The position numbers and the translations under genes are program-made. DNA of 64,000 nucleotides from NCBI GenBank assembly GCA_001768325.1, contig MENQ01000003.1, positions 38,621 through 102,620 of the forward strand. Reading direction: 5' to 3'. The stretch is from Bacteroidetes bacterium GWC2_46_850 (GTDB taxonomy: Bacteria > Bacteroidota > Bacteroidia > Bacteroidales > Dysgonomonadaceae). The notes beneath the pieces are model-generated. The model was not told the DNA's origin, ran no database searches, and saw only the letters and a program-made list of their open reading frames with translations. Shown here one piece after another: positions 8,399-19,700 of the stretch (positions within the stretch are counted from its first letter, which is position 1; each line of letters opens with the position of its first letter).

Positions 8399-10138
8399 AT
8401 GCCGGAACGAGTCATCCATACTTCGCGATCTGCCGACCTGGTCACTTTTAAGATCATTGTTGCAGGAGAGACCTTGTCGCGAGCATTTCATGTGCTCAGC
8501 GTCGATGTGGAGAAGGAGATCAACCGGATCCCCGGTGCCAGCATCCTATTGCGCGACGGAGATCCGTCCACGCAGGAGTTTGTCGTGAGCAACCAGGATC
8601 TGTTTGTTCCGGGCAAAGAAATCGAAATCAAGGCAGGGTACCATTCCGATGAAGAAACCCTCTTTAAAGGAATCGTGATCGCCCACAAACTGAAGATCCG
8701 GCCGAACAGCTCGTTTCTGATTGTGACGTGCAAGGACAAGGCAGTTAAACTCACTATTGGCCGGAAAAACAAGTATTTCTACGACAGTACCGACAGTGAG
8801 ATAATGGAAGAGATCATTGATGCTTACGGACTGCAGAAGGAGATTGAATCCACCGGCATTACCCAAAAAGAAATGGTGCAGTACAATGTGTCCGACTGGG
8901 ATTTTTGCATTGCCCGGGCACAGGCTAACGGAAAAATCTGTGTGGTGGACGACGGAAAGATGATCGTCAAAAAACCAGATACCTCGCAACAACCATTGGA
9001 AACCGTTGCTTACGGTGCCACCCTGCTCGATTTCGACGCCGAGATGGATGCCCGTCACCAGTTTGCGAAGGTGACTACTTACGGATGGAATGCATCAGGA
9101 CAGGAATTGCTGGAAGCTGAAGCAAATGATCCGGGTGTATCACTGAACGGAAACCTTACACCCGACGATCTGGCACAGGTTATCGGTCTGGGAAACCTGG
9201 AACTGAAAAACGGAGGCACCGGCAGTACCTCATTGCAACAATGGGCAGATGCCAAGGCACTGTTTAACCGGATGGCAAAAACCCGGGGTCGACTAAAATT
9301 CCAGGGTCTTCCGGCAGTGAAACCGGGTACCGTGCTAAAGCTGGAAGGCGTGGGCGACCGCTTCAACGGCAATGTTTTTATCTCTGCTGTCCGTCATCAG
9401 CTCGCAGAAGGGAACTGGACGACAGATGCACAGTTCGGAATCGACCCGAAATGGTTTACCGAAACAGTAGCCACCAACGATCTTCCGGCGGCCGGACTTA
9501 CAGCTGCCGTGAATGGACTGCAAATAGGTATTGTCACACAGCTCGAGTCGGATCCTGACGGTGAAGACCGTATTCTGGTGCGGTTGCCTGTGGTGGATAA
9601 CCAGGGACAAGGGATATGGGCCAGAATAGCCACGCTGGATGCCGGTGAAAACCGGGGTTCCTTTTTCAGGCCCGAGATCGGCGACGAGGTGATTGTGGGG
9701 TTTATCAATGACAACCCGAATGAAGCAGTGGTACTCGGCATGATGAACAGCAGCGCCAAACCGGCACCGCTGGCGGCATCCGACGAGAACCACGAAAAAG
9801 GTTTTGTCACCCGCAGTGAAATAAAATTCATTTTCAACGACGAAAAGAAATCGGCTACGCTGGAGACCCCCGGTGGCAAAAAAGTCACCCTCGACGACGA
9901 TGCCGGCGTGATTCATTTCGAGGATGAGCACGGCAACAAGGTAGTGATCGATTCGGGTGGGATAACCCTCGACAGCCCAAAGGACATCATTTTAAAAGCA
10001 ACCGGAGACATCCGGATCGAAGGGATGAACATATCGGCAAAAGCCAATGCACAGTTTAAGGCCGAAGGCTCGGCCGGCGCGGAGGTTTCTACCAGCGCGG
10101 TGGCGGTATTGAAAGGTTCAATGGTTCAAATCAACTGA
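8399..10138 (+). CDS. eCIS spike protein (VgrG / gp27-gp5-like, Pvc8)
   Basis: Forms the trimeric central spike beneath the tube. The 579-residue protein has a gp27-like N-terminal part (about residues 1-350) with EIEIKAGYHSDEETLFKG and the VSDWDFCIARAQANGKICVV segment. An OB-fold gp5-like domain follows (about 375-455), with PDGEDRILVRLPV, WARIATLDAG and FRPEIGDEVIVGFIND. The last about 100 residues are a triple-stranded beta-helix: GGKKVTLDDDAG, GNKVVIDSGGITLDSP, then a run of short strands. There is no C-terminal effector extension, so cargo is presumably loaded elsewhere. The next gene is the PAAR tip, two bases downstream, its expected partner. Confidence 0.94.
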   Translation: MPERVIHTSRSADLVTFKIIVAGETLSRAFHVLSVDVEKEINRIPGASILLRDGDPSTQEFVVSNQDLFVPGKEIEIKAGYHSDEETLFKGIVIAHKLKIRPNSSFLIVTCKDKAVKLTIGRKNKYFYDSTDSEIMEEIIDAYGLQKEIESTGITQKEMVQYNVSDWDFCIARAQANGKICVVDDGKMIVKKPDTSQQPLETVAYGATLLDFDAEMDARHQFAKVTTYGWNASGQELLEAEANDPGVSLNGNLTPDDLAQVIGLGNLELKNGGTGSTSLQQWADAKALFNRMAKTRGRLKFQGLPAVKPGTVLKLEGVGDRFNGNVFISAVRHQLAEGNWTTDAQFGIDPKWFTETVATNDLPAAGLTAAVNGLQIGIVTQLESDPDGEDRILVRLPVVDNQGQGIWARIATLDAGENRGSFFRPEIGDEVIVGFINDNPNEAVVLGMMNSSAKPAPLAASDENHEKGFVTRSEIKFIFNDEKKSATLETPGGKKVTLDDDAGVIHFEDEHGNKVVIDSGGITLDSPKDIILKATGDIRIEGMNISAKANAQFKAEGSAGAEVSTSAVAVLKGSMVQIN

Positions 10139-10140
10139 AT

Positions 10141-10434
10141 ATGGGAAAACCGGCAGCACGAATTACAGATATGCACACCTGCCCGATGGTTACAGGTACG
10201 GTGCCGCACGTGGGCGGACCCGTTCTTCCGCCCGGTGACCCCACAGTGCTGATCGGCGGACTTCCGGCAGCAAGGGTGGGCGACATGGCCATCTGCATCG
10301 GACCACCCGATACCATCGCTGCAGGTTCGGCCACCGTATTGATTGGCGGAAAGCCTGCAGCACGCATGGGCGATATGACAGCACACGGCGGCACCATCGT
10401 AGCCGGTGCCCCCACAATATTGATAGGAGGTTGA
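10141..10434 (+). CDS. PAAR-repeat spike tip protein
   Basis: A 97-residue PAAR protein that should form the sharp, metal-stabilised cone on the spike. It has the repeated glycine/proline-rich pattern: GKPAARITDMHTCPM, TVLIGGLPAARVGDMAIC, and TVLIGGKPAARMGDMTAHGG, ending in TILIGG. His and Cys residues in these repeats are the likely metal ligands. It lies directly after the spike gene and before gp25, the conserved eCIS order. No toxin domain is fused to it. Confidence 0.93.
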   Translation: MGKPAARITDMHTCPMVTGTVPHVGGPVLPPGDPTVLIGGLPAARVGDMAICIGPPDTIAAGSATVLIGGKPAARMGDMTAHGGTIVAGAPTILIGG

Positions 10435-10438
10435 AAAT

Positions 10439-10846
10439 ATGGAAAATCAATCGTTTCTCGGCAGGGGCTGGAGTTTTCCTCCCGAATTCAACAGTGAGTC
10501 AAAAGCGGTAAAAATGCTCGAAGACGAAGAAGACATACGTAGCAGCCTGCATATACTGTTGTCGACAAGGCCAGGTGAACGGATCATGGTACCCGGATAT
10601 GGCTGCAACCTCGACGAATTGTTGTTCAGTCCGCTCAACCTGACTACAAAGACGTATGTGGTCGATTTGATCCGTACGGCCATTCTTTATTACGAGCCAC
10701 GCATCGATGCAAATAAAATAGAAATTGTCCAAACCGATGCGTTTCATGGTGTTTTACTCATCCAGATCGAATACACCATCCGGGCAACCAACTCAAGAAT
10801 GAATATGGTGTATCCTTTTTACAAAGAAGAGGGAAGCGAATTATAA
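10439..10846 (+). CDS. eCIS baseplate wedge protein, gp25-like (Pvc9)
   Basis: A 135-residue gp25/TssE-like protein. The signature runs from DIRSSLHILLSTRPGERIM through GYGCNLDELLFSP to the YVVDLIRTAILYYEPRID helix. In contractile machines gp25 contributes the handshake strand that nucleates sheath assembly on the baseplate. It lies four bases after the PAAR gene and twelve before the large baseplate J-like gene, matching Pvc9 and Afp9 placement. Confidence 0.94.
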   Translation: MENQSFLGRGWSFPPEFNSESKAVKMLEDEEDIRSSLHILLSTRPGERIMVPGYGCNLDELLFSPLNLTTKTYVVDLIRTAILYYEPRIDANKIEIVQTDAFHGVLLIQIEYTIRATNSRMNMVYPFYKEEGSEL

Positions 10847-10857
10847 CCTGAATAGAT

Positions 10858-13800
10858 ATGGCTAACTGTGGCAAGGAAATAGGACTGACACGCGAAGGAA
10901 CCGACCAGCAGGAACGGTTTATAGAGTCTTTGAACCCCAATTCGGTAAAACTGAACGAGTTCAGCCTGAAAGAATGGATGCAGTTTGCATACCGTTTTGC
11001 AGCACATCTGAATTATTTTGGGATCCACGATGATACCGAACCCTCGGGTGACTGGCAGGAATTCTTTCAAAAGGACGATGATCTCGAAGCGTTCCTCCAA
11101 AGTGTGGATGAAGGAGGTAACATCAAACCGCATCTGGCGCTTTACATCGCTTTCATCCGGTTGCTCGAATTTACCAAAAACCGGTTCAATGGACTTACCC
11201 AAAGGCACCTGGATTTTTACTATCAACATATTCTTCAAATTGAAAAGCTGCCACCCACACCCGACAAAGTGCATGTACTGTTCGAGCTGGCCAAAAACTG
11301 TGTGGATGCACAAATAGGCGATGATACCGGACTCGATGGCGGAAAGGATGGCAAAGGACAAAAACGGATCTATCGTACCGACGGTGAATTCGTAGCCAAT
11401 CAGATCAAAGTGGCCCAGTTAAGAAATGTATATAACGACCACGTGAACAGTAAAATAAAAGCCGCCGAAAAAGCAGCTTCCTTCGATGGCGCGGGAGGCG
11501 ATTTCCCCAATGACGATGTGAAATGGTGGCCCTTTGGTCATTATCACGCACCTGGTTACCCCGACTTGTCCGACGCAAAAGTTGGTTTTGCACTGGCCTC
11601 CGATATTTTAGCGATGAGAGAGGGAGAGCGCAATGTCCGGCTGACCGTTGAGTTTACCAGTCCACCCGTCTCGTTCCCGCTGTCCATGCTGACAGAAAAT
11701 GTGGAGATCTGGTGCAGTGGGGAGAAAGGATGGCTGGGTCCGTTTGCCGTTCAGTCCCAGGTAAGCGATGAAGAGGGAAAAGCCATATATACTTCAGGAC
11801 TGCATGTGACAACAAAAAAAATGACACTCGCCTTTCAGATTCCAAAGGAAGAAAAGCCTGTATCAGGTTATCAACGGGCTATACATGGCGAAAATTTTAC
11901 TGCAGGCCTACCGGTGTGTCGGGTGTTGATAAAAACAGAGAACGAGGGAGGTCACGCACTTTACCGTAGGCTGACAGAAAAAGAGGTGAAAGCAATCATC
12001 ATTGATGTGGATGTACGGAGAATAGAAGGACTTGAGTTGGAAAGTGACATCGGTATACTGAATGCCACCAAGCCATTTTTCCCGTTCGGAACCAAACCGG
12101 TAAAAGGGTCCAATTTCTATATCGGCTATTCCGAACTCTTCAAAAAAAAGTGGGATACGTTTGATGTGGAGATCGACTGGAAGAATACCCCAGAGAAGAT
12201 TGGGAGCTACGATGCCTTTGTCGATCTGTATTTTGCCTACCGCACCGATTACCTCTACCAGGCCAGTTCGTCGGGTTATCTCGACGGCATTTTTCGCTCT
12301 GAGAATCCCGACAATTTAATTGTTACAGACGACAGTTATTTTAAAACACTGATTGAAATCAGACACAAAGAGGAATGGATGACATTGCCCGGTAAGTTAA
12401 CGCTATTCACACCCGACGGAGATGGTTTTGCCACCCGTTTCACTGTAACAAATGCGGGTTACGAGACAGGAAAGAACGGTCCTACCCGCCTGTCGCTCGA
12501 CCAGTCATTCCTGCATGAACTTTTTCCGCGGATCTATGCACTTGCCCTGGCCAGTGAAGAGAAAACGGCTTTGATACCCAATGAGCCCTACACCCCCCTG
12601 GTGGAGACCATCCGACTGAATTATACTGCCACAGCTGCTTTCAACCCGACAGCAAACGAACAGGATTACAGGAACAACACCCTTCAACTATTCCATGAAC
12701 ATCCTTTTGGACAGTCGGAGGAACATCCGTTTCTGAAAAATCAGCTCTCTTTTTTAAGTGAAGCCGACAAAAAGATCTATCCGGTGCCTACCTATTGCAA
12801 GGGCGGAGAACTGTATATCGGTTTGGAAAATGTACTGCCCCAACAGCAGGTTTCCTTACTGGTGCAGGTGCTGGAAGGAAGTGAGAATCCGGAAGCGGAC
12901 ACATTCACCGGAAAACAGAAAGCAGCATGGTCGGTATTATTTCACAATGAATGGAGGCCTTTGGATTCAGCGCATATGATCATCAATGAAACCGATAATT
13001 TCCTAAAATCGGGTATTGTCCGGTTTTCTCTTCCCAAAGGAACAAGCAGCGATGGTACACGATTACCCACAGGGCTGGTGTGGGTGAAAGCCCAAATCCA
13101 TAAGAATTACGATGCGGTTTGTAAAACCATTGCCATTCATGCCCAGGCTGTGCAAGCCCGGTTTACAGATAACGGGAACGAGCTGTCGCACCTCGAAAAG
13201 GGATTGGAAGCAGGGAGTATTTCAAAGCTCCTGCAGCGGATCTCCACAGTGAAGGGGATATCTCAGCCTTTCAGCTCCTTTGGCGGTATCCCCCGGGAAA
13301 CGGACGTTCATTACTATCGGCGGGTAAGTGAACGCCTGAGGCACAAGAACAGAGCCATCACCCTCTGGGATTACGAACATATCGTGTTGCAGCAATTCCC
13401 CGAAATACACAAGGTGAAATGTCTGAACCATACCTCCGAGAGCTCTTTTTTGTCGCCGGGAGATGTGATGGTGATCGTCATTCCCGACATTGTGAACAAA
13501 AACGTGTTTGATATTTACCAGCCACGGGTAAGCAAGGCGTTACTGAATCAGGTACAGCAGTACATCAATCGGCTCAATTCTTTTCATGTAAATGCCATGG
13601 TACGGAATCCCGACTATGAAGAAGTAACGGTATCACTAAAGGTGAAATTTTACGATGGATACGACGAAAGTTTCTACAAGAAACAACTGAACGAAGATAT
13701 TACACGCCTTTTGTCGCCCTGGGCTTTTGAAAGGAGCGCTGAAATCAGGTTTGGTGTTACCCTGCACCGGAGCACGGTAATCAACTGGATTGAAAAGCTG

Positions 13801-13977
13801 GGTTATGTCGATTATGTGGCAGAGGTAAAACTGCAGAAAGGTGGGGAAACAAGCACAAAAAGTGTGTCCCCCGAAAGTCCGAAAGCCATCCTTGTATCGG
13901 CCAGGCAACACCAGATTGACACCGATATCAAAAGTTGCACCGTACAAACAGAAACAAAAGAAACATGCCAGAGCTGA
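10858..13977 (+). CDS. eCIS baseplate wedge protein, J/gp6-like (Pvc11)
   Basis: A 1039-residue baseplate protein. The recognisable baseplate-J/gp6 part is in the last 250 residues: a helix with ETDVHYYRRVSERLRHKNRA, then ITLWDYEHIVLQQFPEIHKV and a DVMVIVIPDIVNKN strand pair. The segment from residue 880 on (FHVNAMVRNPDYEEVTVSLK) is the arm that interlocks with the partner wedge protein. The long N-terminal half has Ig-like beta stretches and is less conserved. The gene overlaps the next baseplate gene by 13 bases, suggesting coupled synthesis of the two wedge partners. The assignment to Pvc11 is by family and order. Confidence 0.9.
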   Translation: MANCGKEIGLTREGTDQQERFIESLNPNSVKLNEFSLKEWMQFAYRFAAHLNYFGIHDDTEPSGDWQEFFQKDDDLEAFLQSVDEGGNIKPHLALYIAFIRLLEFTKNRFNGLTQRHLDFYYQHILQIEKLPPTPDKVHVLFELAKNCVDAQIGDDTGLDGGKDGKGQKRIYRTDGEFVANQIKVAQLRNVYNDHVNSKIKAAEKAASFDGAGGDFPNDDVKWWPFGHYHAPGYPDLSDAKVGFALASDILAMREGERNVRLTVEFTSPPVSFPLSMLTENVEIWCSGEKGWLGPFAVQSQVSDEEGKAIYTSGLHVTTKKMTLAFQIPKEEKPVSGYQRAIHGENFTAGLPVCRVLIKTENEGGHALYRRLTEKEVKAIIIDVDVRRIEGLELESDIGILNATKPFFPFGTKPVKGSNFYIGYSELFKKKWDTFDVEIDWKNTPEKIGSYDAFVDLYFAYRTDYLYQASSSGYLDGIFRSENPDNLIVTDDSYFKTLIEIRHKEEWMTLPGKLTLFTPDGDGFATRFTVTNAGYETGKNGPTRLSLDQSFLHELFPRIYALALASEEKTALIPNEPYTPLVETIRLNYTATAAFNPTANEQDYRNNTLQLFHEHPFGQSEEHPFLKNQLSFLSEADKKIYPVPTYCKGGELYIGLENVLPQQQVSLLVQVLEGSENPEADTFTGKQKAAWSVLFHNEWRPLDSAHMIINETDNFLKSGIVRFSLPKGTSSDGTRLPTGLVWVKAQIHKNYDAVCKTIAIHAQAVQARFTDNGNELSHLEKGLEAGSISKLLQRISTVKGISQPFSSFGGIPRETDVHYYRRVSERLRHKNRAITLWDYEHIVLQQFPEIHKVKCLNHTSESSFLSPGDVMVIVIPDIVNKNVFDIYQPRVSKALLNQVQQYINRLNSFHVNAMVRNPDYEEVTVSLKVKFYDGYDESFYKKQLNEDITRLLSPWAFERSAEIRFGVTLHRSTVINWIEKLGYVDYVAEVKLQKGGETSTKSVSPESPKAILVSARQHQIDTDIKSCTVQTETKETCQS

Positions 13978-16694
13978 AAAAATATCAACCGATAAGGAAA
14001 GACGTGGCCACCGGCGACGATCTCGATTATGGTTTCCTGCGAATGAAAGGGCTGGAGTACATTGAGCAGCTTGCCCGCAATGTATGGAGTGATTACAATG
14101 AACACGACCCGGGCATCACCCTGCTTGAAATGCTGAGCTATGCGCTGACTGATCTCGCAGCGCGCATAGAAATGCCCATCGAGAATCTGCTTACCCCGGA
14201 AGAGAACAGCGCTCCGAAAATAGATAAGCAATTTTTCACTGCATCGCATATTTTGACTACCAAACCCGTAAGCGAGGCCGATTACCGGAAGCTGTTCATC
14301 GATATGGAAGGGGTGAAAAACTGCTGGTTGGAAACCTATCCCAAAACCGTCCGGGTCGACTGTAAAAACAGCAAACTGTCGTACAATGCGAAAGATTTCG
14401 AGACGGTTCCCCAGGATGACAAAAAACAGTTCGATCTGAAAGGTCTTTATACCATCCTGGTTGATTTCGATGATCTGGATAAGTATAAATTTCCGACCGA
14501 AATGCAGCAGGAAGCCGAAAAAGAGCGAATAAAACAGGAGATCCGGTCCCGGTTCCATTCAAACCGCAACCTGTGCGAAGACTTGATCAGTATCCGGGAA
14601 GTGGGCGTTCATCCTGTTTCAGTCTGCGCCAGCATTGAACTGGATCCTGAGGCCGACGAAGAACAGGTACATGCACACGTGATCTATGCCATCGACAACT
14701 ATTTCTCTCCTTCGCTCAGGTTTTACTCGCTGAAGCAGATGATGGAGAAAGGATATGGTTCCTCAGAAATATTCGAAGGCCCCCTATTGCAAAACGGATT
14801 CATCGATCCCACAGAACTGGCATCCGCGACCCTGCGCACCGAAGTGCGTTTGTCGGATCTGATGCAGTTGATCATGGCGGTCGATGGCGTAAAAATTATC
14901 CGGGATATGTCAATCATAGACTGTGACAATCCGACAGATGACACAGATGAGTGGCTCATCTGCGTGGAGCCGGGAAAAAAGCCGGTACGCTGTACCGACA
15001 GCGCCTACAGTTATTTTAAAAATGTGTTGCCGGTCAATCTGAACAAAAAAAGAGTGGAGCTTTACCTCAGCGCAATCAAAAAGGAAGAAAAAGAAGCGCA
15101 GGAAAACGCCAAGATCGGAATGGAAATAGAGGTACCACAAGGCGTTTATGCCGGCACAAGAGAGACGACGACCATCCAGAACGATTTCCCCGACACCTAT
15201 GGCATCGGTCGCAACGGATTGCCGGCACAGGTGCCCACAGTCCGCAAGTCACAGGCAAAACAGCTGAAAGCCTACCTGCTCTTTTTTGATCAGGTGCTGG
15301 CAACCTATTTTGCCCACCTCGAAAAGGTGAAAGATCTGCTCTCAGTCGATCATCGATTGCAGAAAACCTATTTCACGCAAGCCGTACAGGACATCAAGGA
15401 TTTTAATGAACTGGTGACGGATTATCTCCCCGGCGATCCGGAACAACTGGCCGCAAAGCTGCTTGGCGAGCTGGACAACGATGTAGAGAGAAACAACAGA
15501 CTGCTCGACCATCTGATGGCACGTTTTGCCGAGAAGTTCACCGATTATGCCTTCCTGATGAAACAACTGTATGGCAATTACGCCGAGAAGGCGATCCTTC
15601 AGTCGAAACGGAGCTTTTTGAAAGATTACGACATGACCAGCCGGGAGCGGGGCAGTGCATTCAATTATTATCGGCAACCTGCTGATATGCTATGGGATAC
15701 AGAAAATGTGGCAGGTGTGCAGAAACGGATTGCCCGCCTGGCCGGTATCAAGGATTACTCCCGAAGAGATTTGTCGGATTCACCAATAGAGATCTACGAC
15801 CTGATCGATGCCGACGGGATTACCGTATTCCGTTGGCGTGTTTTCGATCCGGGGGGAAACATCATTTTGTCGGCCACCGAAAACTATCATACACCACAGG
15901 AAGCCCGCGATGAAGTCTATCACGCCATGGTGAAGATCGTGGAAACTTCTCCCGAAACAGTAGAAGCAACATTTGAAAGTGTTATTTCCGACGAGGCAGT
16001 CATCGGAAACTTTGAAATCCAGATTTCCGATAGTGGCAAATACTCTTTCAACGTGCTCGACAGGGAAGCAGATCCGGAAGGGTCCGACAGGATAATTGCC
16101 CGCCAGTATACCTACCATGAGACACAGGGAGAAATAATGGAAGCCATTCTCGCACTCATTGCATTCATGACAGGCATATTCAGTGAAGAAGGCATGTTCC
16201 TGATCGAACACATCCTGCTACGCCCCGACGTAACTGCCGAAACAGTGTCGCAGGATCAGTTCATGACCATCTGTGGCGACGACTGCAGCGGGTGTCACCC
16301 TGTAGATCCTTATTCTTTTCGGGTCACGGTGGTGTTGCCCGGGTGGACATACCGCTTTGCCAACGCTGATTTTCGCAATTTCCTTGCAGAGCTTATCCGA
16401 AAAGAGTTGCCAGCTCATGTGCTGGCCAGGATTTGCTGGGTAGGCTACCGGAAGGGACAGGTGCCCGATGAAGAAAACGACATGCTTCGGCTGGAAAAGG
16501 CGTACAAGGCATTTCTACTGGCAAAGACCAATCTGGAGCAGAAACAGGACGAAGAAAAATTGAAGGAACTGAACAAGATATTGAATGAATTAAATTCGGT
16601 TTATCCTACCGGGAAACTAATCGATTGCGATGAGGAAGATGAAACACTGGAAGGCAGGATAATCCTTGGCCGCACCAACATAGGAAATATTTAA
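13965..16694 (+). CDS. eCIS baseplate wedge protein 2 (Pvc12-like)
   Basis: I place the start at the ATG at 13965 (MPELKKYQPIRKD), since the upstream in-frame codons lie inside the previous gene and lack conservation marks. The 909-residue product carries the family signature VWSDYNEHDPGITLLEMLS followed by DLAARIEMPIENLL (about residues 40-70). This is the N-terminal motif of Pvc12/Afp12-type wedge proteins. A later segment around residue 420 (LPAQVPTVRKSQAKQLKAYL) is also familiar from this family. The C-terminal 70 residues form a charged helix. With the J-like partner it should form the six-fold wedge ring around the spike. Confidence 0.87.
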   Translation: MPELKKYQPIRKDVATGDDLDYGFLRMKGLEYIEQLARNVWSDYNEHDPGITLLEMLSYALTDLAARIEMPIENLLTPEENSAPKIDKQFFTASHILTTKPVSEADYRKLFIDMEGVKNCWLETYPKTVRVDCKNSKLSYNAKDFETVPQDDKKQFDLKGLYTILVDFDDLDKYKFPTEMQQEAEKERIKQEIRSRFHSNRNLCEDLISIREVGVHPVSVCASIELDPEADEEQVHAHVIYAIDNYFSPSLRFYSLKQMMEKGYGSSEIFEGPLLQNGFIDPTELASATLRTEVRLSDLMQLIMAVDGVKIIRDMSIIDCDNPTDDTDEWLICVEPGKKPVRCTDSAYSYFKNVLPVNLNKKRVELYLSAIKKEEKEAQENAKIGMEIEVPQGVYAGTRETTTIQNDFPDTYGIGRNGLPAQVPTVRKSQAKQLKAYLLFFDQVLATYFAHLEKVKDLLSVDHRLQKTYFTQAVQDIKDFNELVTDYLPGDPEQLAAKLLGELDNDVERNNRLLDHLMARFAEKFTDYAFLMKQLYGNYAEKAILQSKRSFLKDYDMTSRERGSAFNYYRQPADMLWDTENVAGVQKRIARLAGIKDYSRRDLSDSPIEIYDLIDADGITVFRWRVFDPGGNIILSATENYHTPQEARDEVYHAMVKIVETSPETVEATFESVISDEAVIGNFEIQISDSGKYSFNVLDREADPEGSDRIIARQYTYHETQGEIMEAILALIAFMTGIFSEEGMFLIEHILLRPDVTAETVSQDQFMTICGDDCSGCHPVDPYSFRVTVVLPGWTYRFANADFRNFLAELIRKELPAHVLARICWVGYRKGQVPDEENDMLRLEKAYKAFLLAKTNLEQKQDEEKLKELNKILNELNSVYPTGKLIDCDEEDETLEGRIILGRTNIGNI

Positions 16695-16704
16695 TACATA
16701 AGCT

Positions 16705-19700
16705 ATGGCAGAGAAATTAAGTGGCATCACCACACAGTACCATACGTTCGTCGATAACCAGGTGTTGACAAAAGATCAATTGAACGGGTTCATCGATTAT
16801 TTTGAAGATCAGCACAGGCTGTCGCGTGTCTTCCTGCACGGGGTAGGCATTGTCTGCGGTTTTAAGCTGCGCCTGAGCAATCCGGAAAAAACAGTGACAA
16901 TCACTCAGGGTGTGGGTGTCACAACCGATGGAGACCTGATCCTGCTCCGTAAAGATATCACCGGATCACCCGAGAAATCCATCGATCTGAAAGAGATTCA
17001 ATTGACTCACTTCCGGAAATTCGGGGATAATTTTGCCAACTACCCTTTTTTCAGAAAAAAAGAGGCGGATGGCGAAACAGAAACCACGATGGATTTGTGG
17101 GAGATCCTGCCCGGGCAAACCGACTCGGAGAAGCCGTTGGGAGAGTTGCCCGGACTGGAAAACAAGGTAGTGGTGCTCTACCTTGAATCCTATGCCAAAG
17201 AGGGTGATTTGTGTACCAGTATCGATTGCGACAACCAGGGGATCGAACAGGTTGCGCGGCTCAGGATATTGCTGGTTTCAAAGGAGGATGCCACGTATAT
17301 AGTCAAAAAAGACGCTCTCTTTTCCAAACATGAAAGGATCGATCAATATTTCGACCTCCCGGAAGTGGCTGTACCCCGCGTCATTTTAAATCCAAAGAAC
17401 ACTTCCGCCTATGAAAACCTCAAACTGGCTTTTCATCAGGCCATAAACGACAAGACATTCTTCAGTAACCTCTCTGTAGGGATCACAAAAATACTGAAAG
17501 ATTTTGATGCGATCCTCCAAATGGAATTGCCTGCGAACACGTTGACTTCACTTCTCGCTAAACTGAATGAAATTGCGGGATCGGGCAGTTTCAACATCCC
17601 ATTTAACATCCAGTACCGTTACGACTTCTTTAAAGATGTGACGGATACCTATCAGAAAATCAAGGCGTTACTCTTCTCACTGAGAGAAGCATGCTGTCCC
17701 GATATACATGCCTTTCCCAAGCATCTGTTGCTTGGAAGCCTCGACGAAACGGACAGCACGATAAAACATTTCCGCCACGGGTTCTACAAATCACCTGCAC
17801 TGATAGGTGGTTCCGGCAAGCTCGAAACATGCCGGAGTCTGGTGCTGCGGCTGATAAAAATCATCGGCAGCTTCGGCGAAAAACCGGGAGAAATAAAAAT
17901 CACTCCTTCCAGAAAAATAGGGTCACTGGGAGATCGCGCCATTCCGTTTTATTATGCGGTCGATCTTCCATTGCTGGAATACTGGAATCATGACAAAACC
18001 AAAAAAAATGCCCAGGATACCAACCTGAGCTATCACCGCGAAAAGCTGGCCAAATTGTCTCATATCCAGGATCCGTTGCGTTACAACATCGACAACTTCG
18101 ACTTTTACCGCATCGAGGGGCATCAGGGAAAACATTACAAAACAGCGCTCGAGGAGATCAACGATCAAAAAGAGCAGTACGGACTGGCATTCGACGTAAA
18201 GGCGTTGTCGGTGAACCTGAATACCGAAAATCTGAACATCGACGATTACGAATGTGAATTTGAAGACCTGAAAGTATTGTTGAATGCCTGGACAGCTGAA
18301 CAGGAATGCATTCTTGCACAGGTTGCGTCGTTTTTCTCCGGGTTCAGCCTCGTGAGTCCGGGTGCCAATATAAAGGATCCCATCCTGACCCACCGGGTAA
18401 AAGTTGCTTCACCCACCACAGGTGAAAACGTCTATGTTACCCGTCTGGCAGCCGGTTCAGGCACCCTGGATAACGTCAGTAAGGTTTATGCATTCCGTGA
18501 CAGTGTGATTCCCGACAACCTCACCACCGAAAAGGATGCACTGGGAAGCATACTGATAAAGGCCTACGAAGAAACGAAAGGCGGCTCGGTCAACGATGTG
18601 ATCGCCAGGTCCAGGACCTTGGTGGAGTCGCAGCTTTCCGACGAAGTATGGAGAGACCGGCCCGAAATAAAAGCATTTGTCATTGATCAGTCCATTGAGC
18701 TGCTGGCATGGTCCAACGAACTGGTGACGAAAATGCCGGGAAGCATACTCGATTTTACAGTGAATCAGGTCGATAAATACAAGCTCACCCTGGAAGAACT
18801 CTGTAAGCGGGTCAAACAAATGAAAAACCGATATCAGCAGATCGAACTGAGTCAGAGCCTGAAACTATTTATGGACCTGCTGATCAATCAGCTTTCCCAG
18901 GTATGCTGCTCGGGCAAAAAGCTGGAAATCCTGTTCGAAGAGATCGACAACCGAAAGAAAAGGATTCTGATCCGGCTACAACTGGCCCGGTTTATTGAAA
19001 AACACCCTGGGCTTGAACACAAGGCAGGTGTACAACCCGGCGGTACCTTTGTGCTGGTTTACCTCAACAAAATTCAGACCAAACCACCCCTTACCATAAA
19101 CTCCGGGAGATATGCTACGTCAGATAATCTTGCTATTGCAGGGGTTAAGTTATCTTCAGTTGAAGAAACGGAGAAACGGTTATCTCTGTTCGGGAAATAC
19201 GCCGAATATCTGAAAAAGGTGAATCCAGACGACGAAGAGATATCGAGAGTCGAAGCGCTGATTAAGGAAGACCAATCCAGGCTTTTGGGAAGAGTACCGA
19301 CATCTGTCAACATTCCAGACCACACGGTGGTAGCCGACTTTTCTCTACCTTATCTATGTTGTTCAGATTGTGCGCCTGTGAACTTCATTATTCAAAAACC
19401 GCCTGCCAGACTACGGCTTGAAAAAGACACCTGGTGCCTCGGAGCTGATACAGGGATCATCCTCTATGACGTTTCACCGGCCGATGGAGTCATCGAGGCC
19501 GTTCCTGCCACCGAAGGGATGACAATTGGGGAAGGAAAGATCACGATCGACCCCGCAACATTCCCGGCAGGCAGGTTTGGCCAGGTCATCCGTCTCACCG
19601 TGAACCAGCAGGTAACCGATGCGCAGTTGACGGTGCACAAAGCACCGCAGGCCGCTTTCGAGGTGCCTGTAAGAGTTGAGATTGGACAGGAGGTTGTATT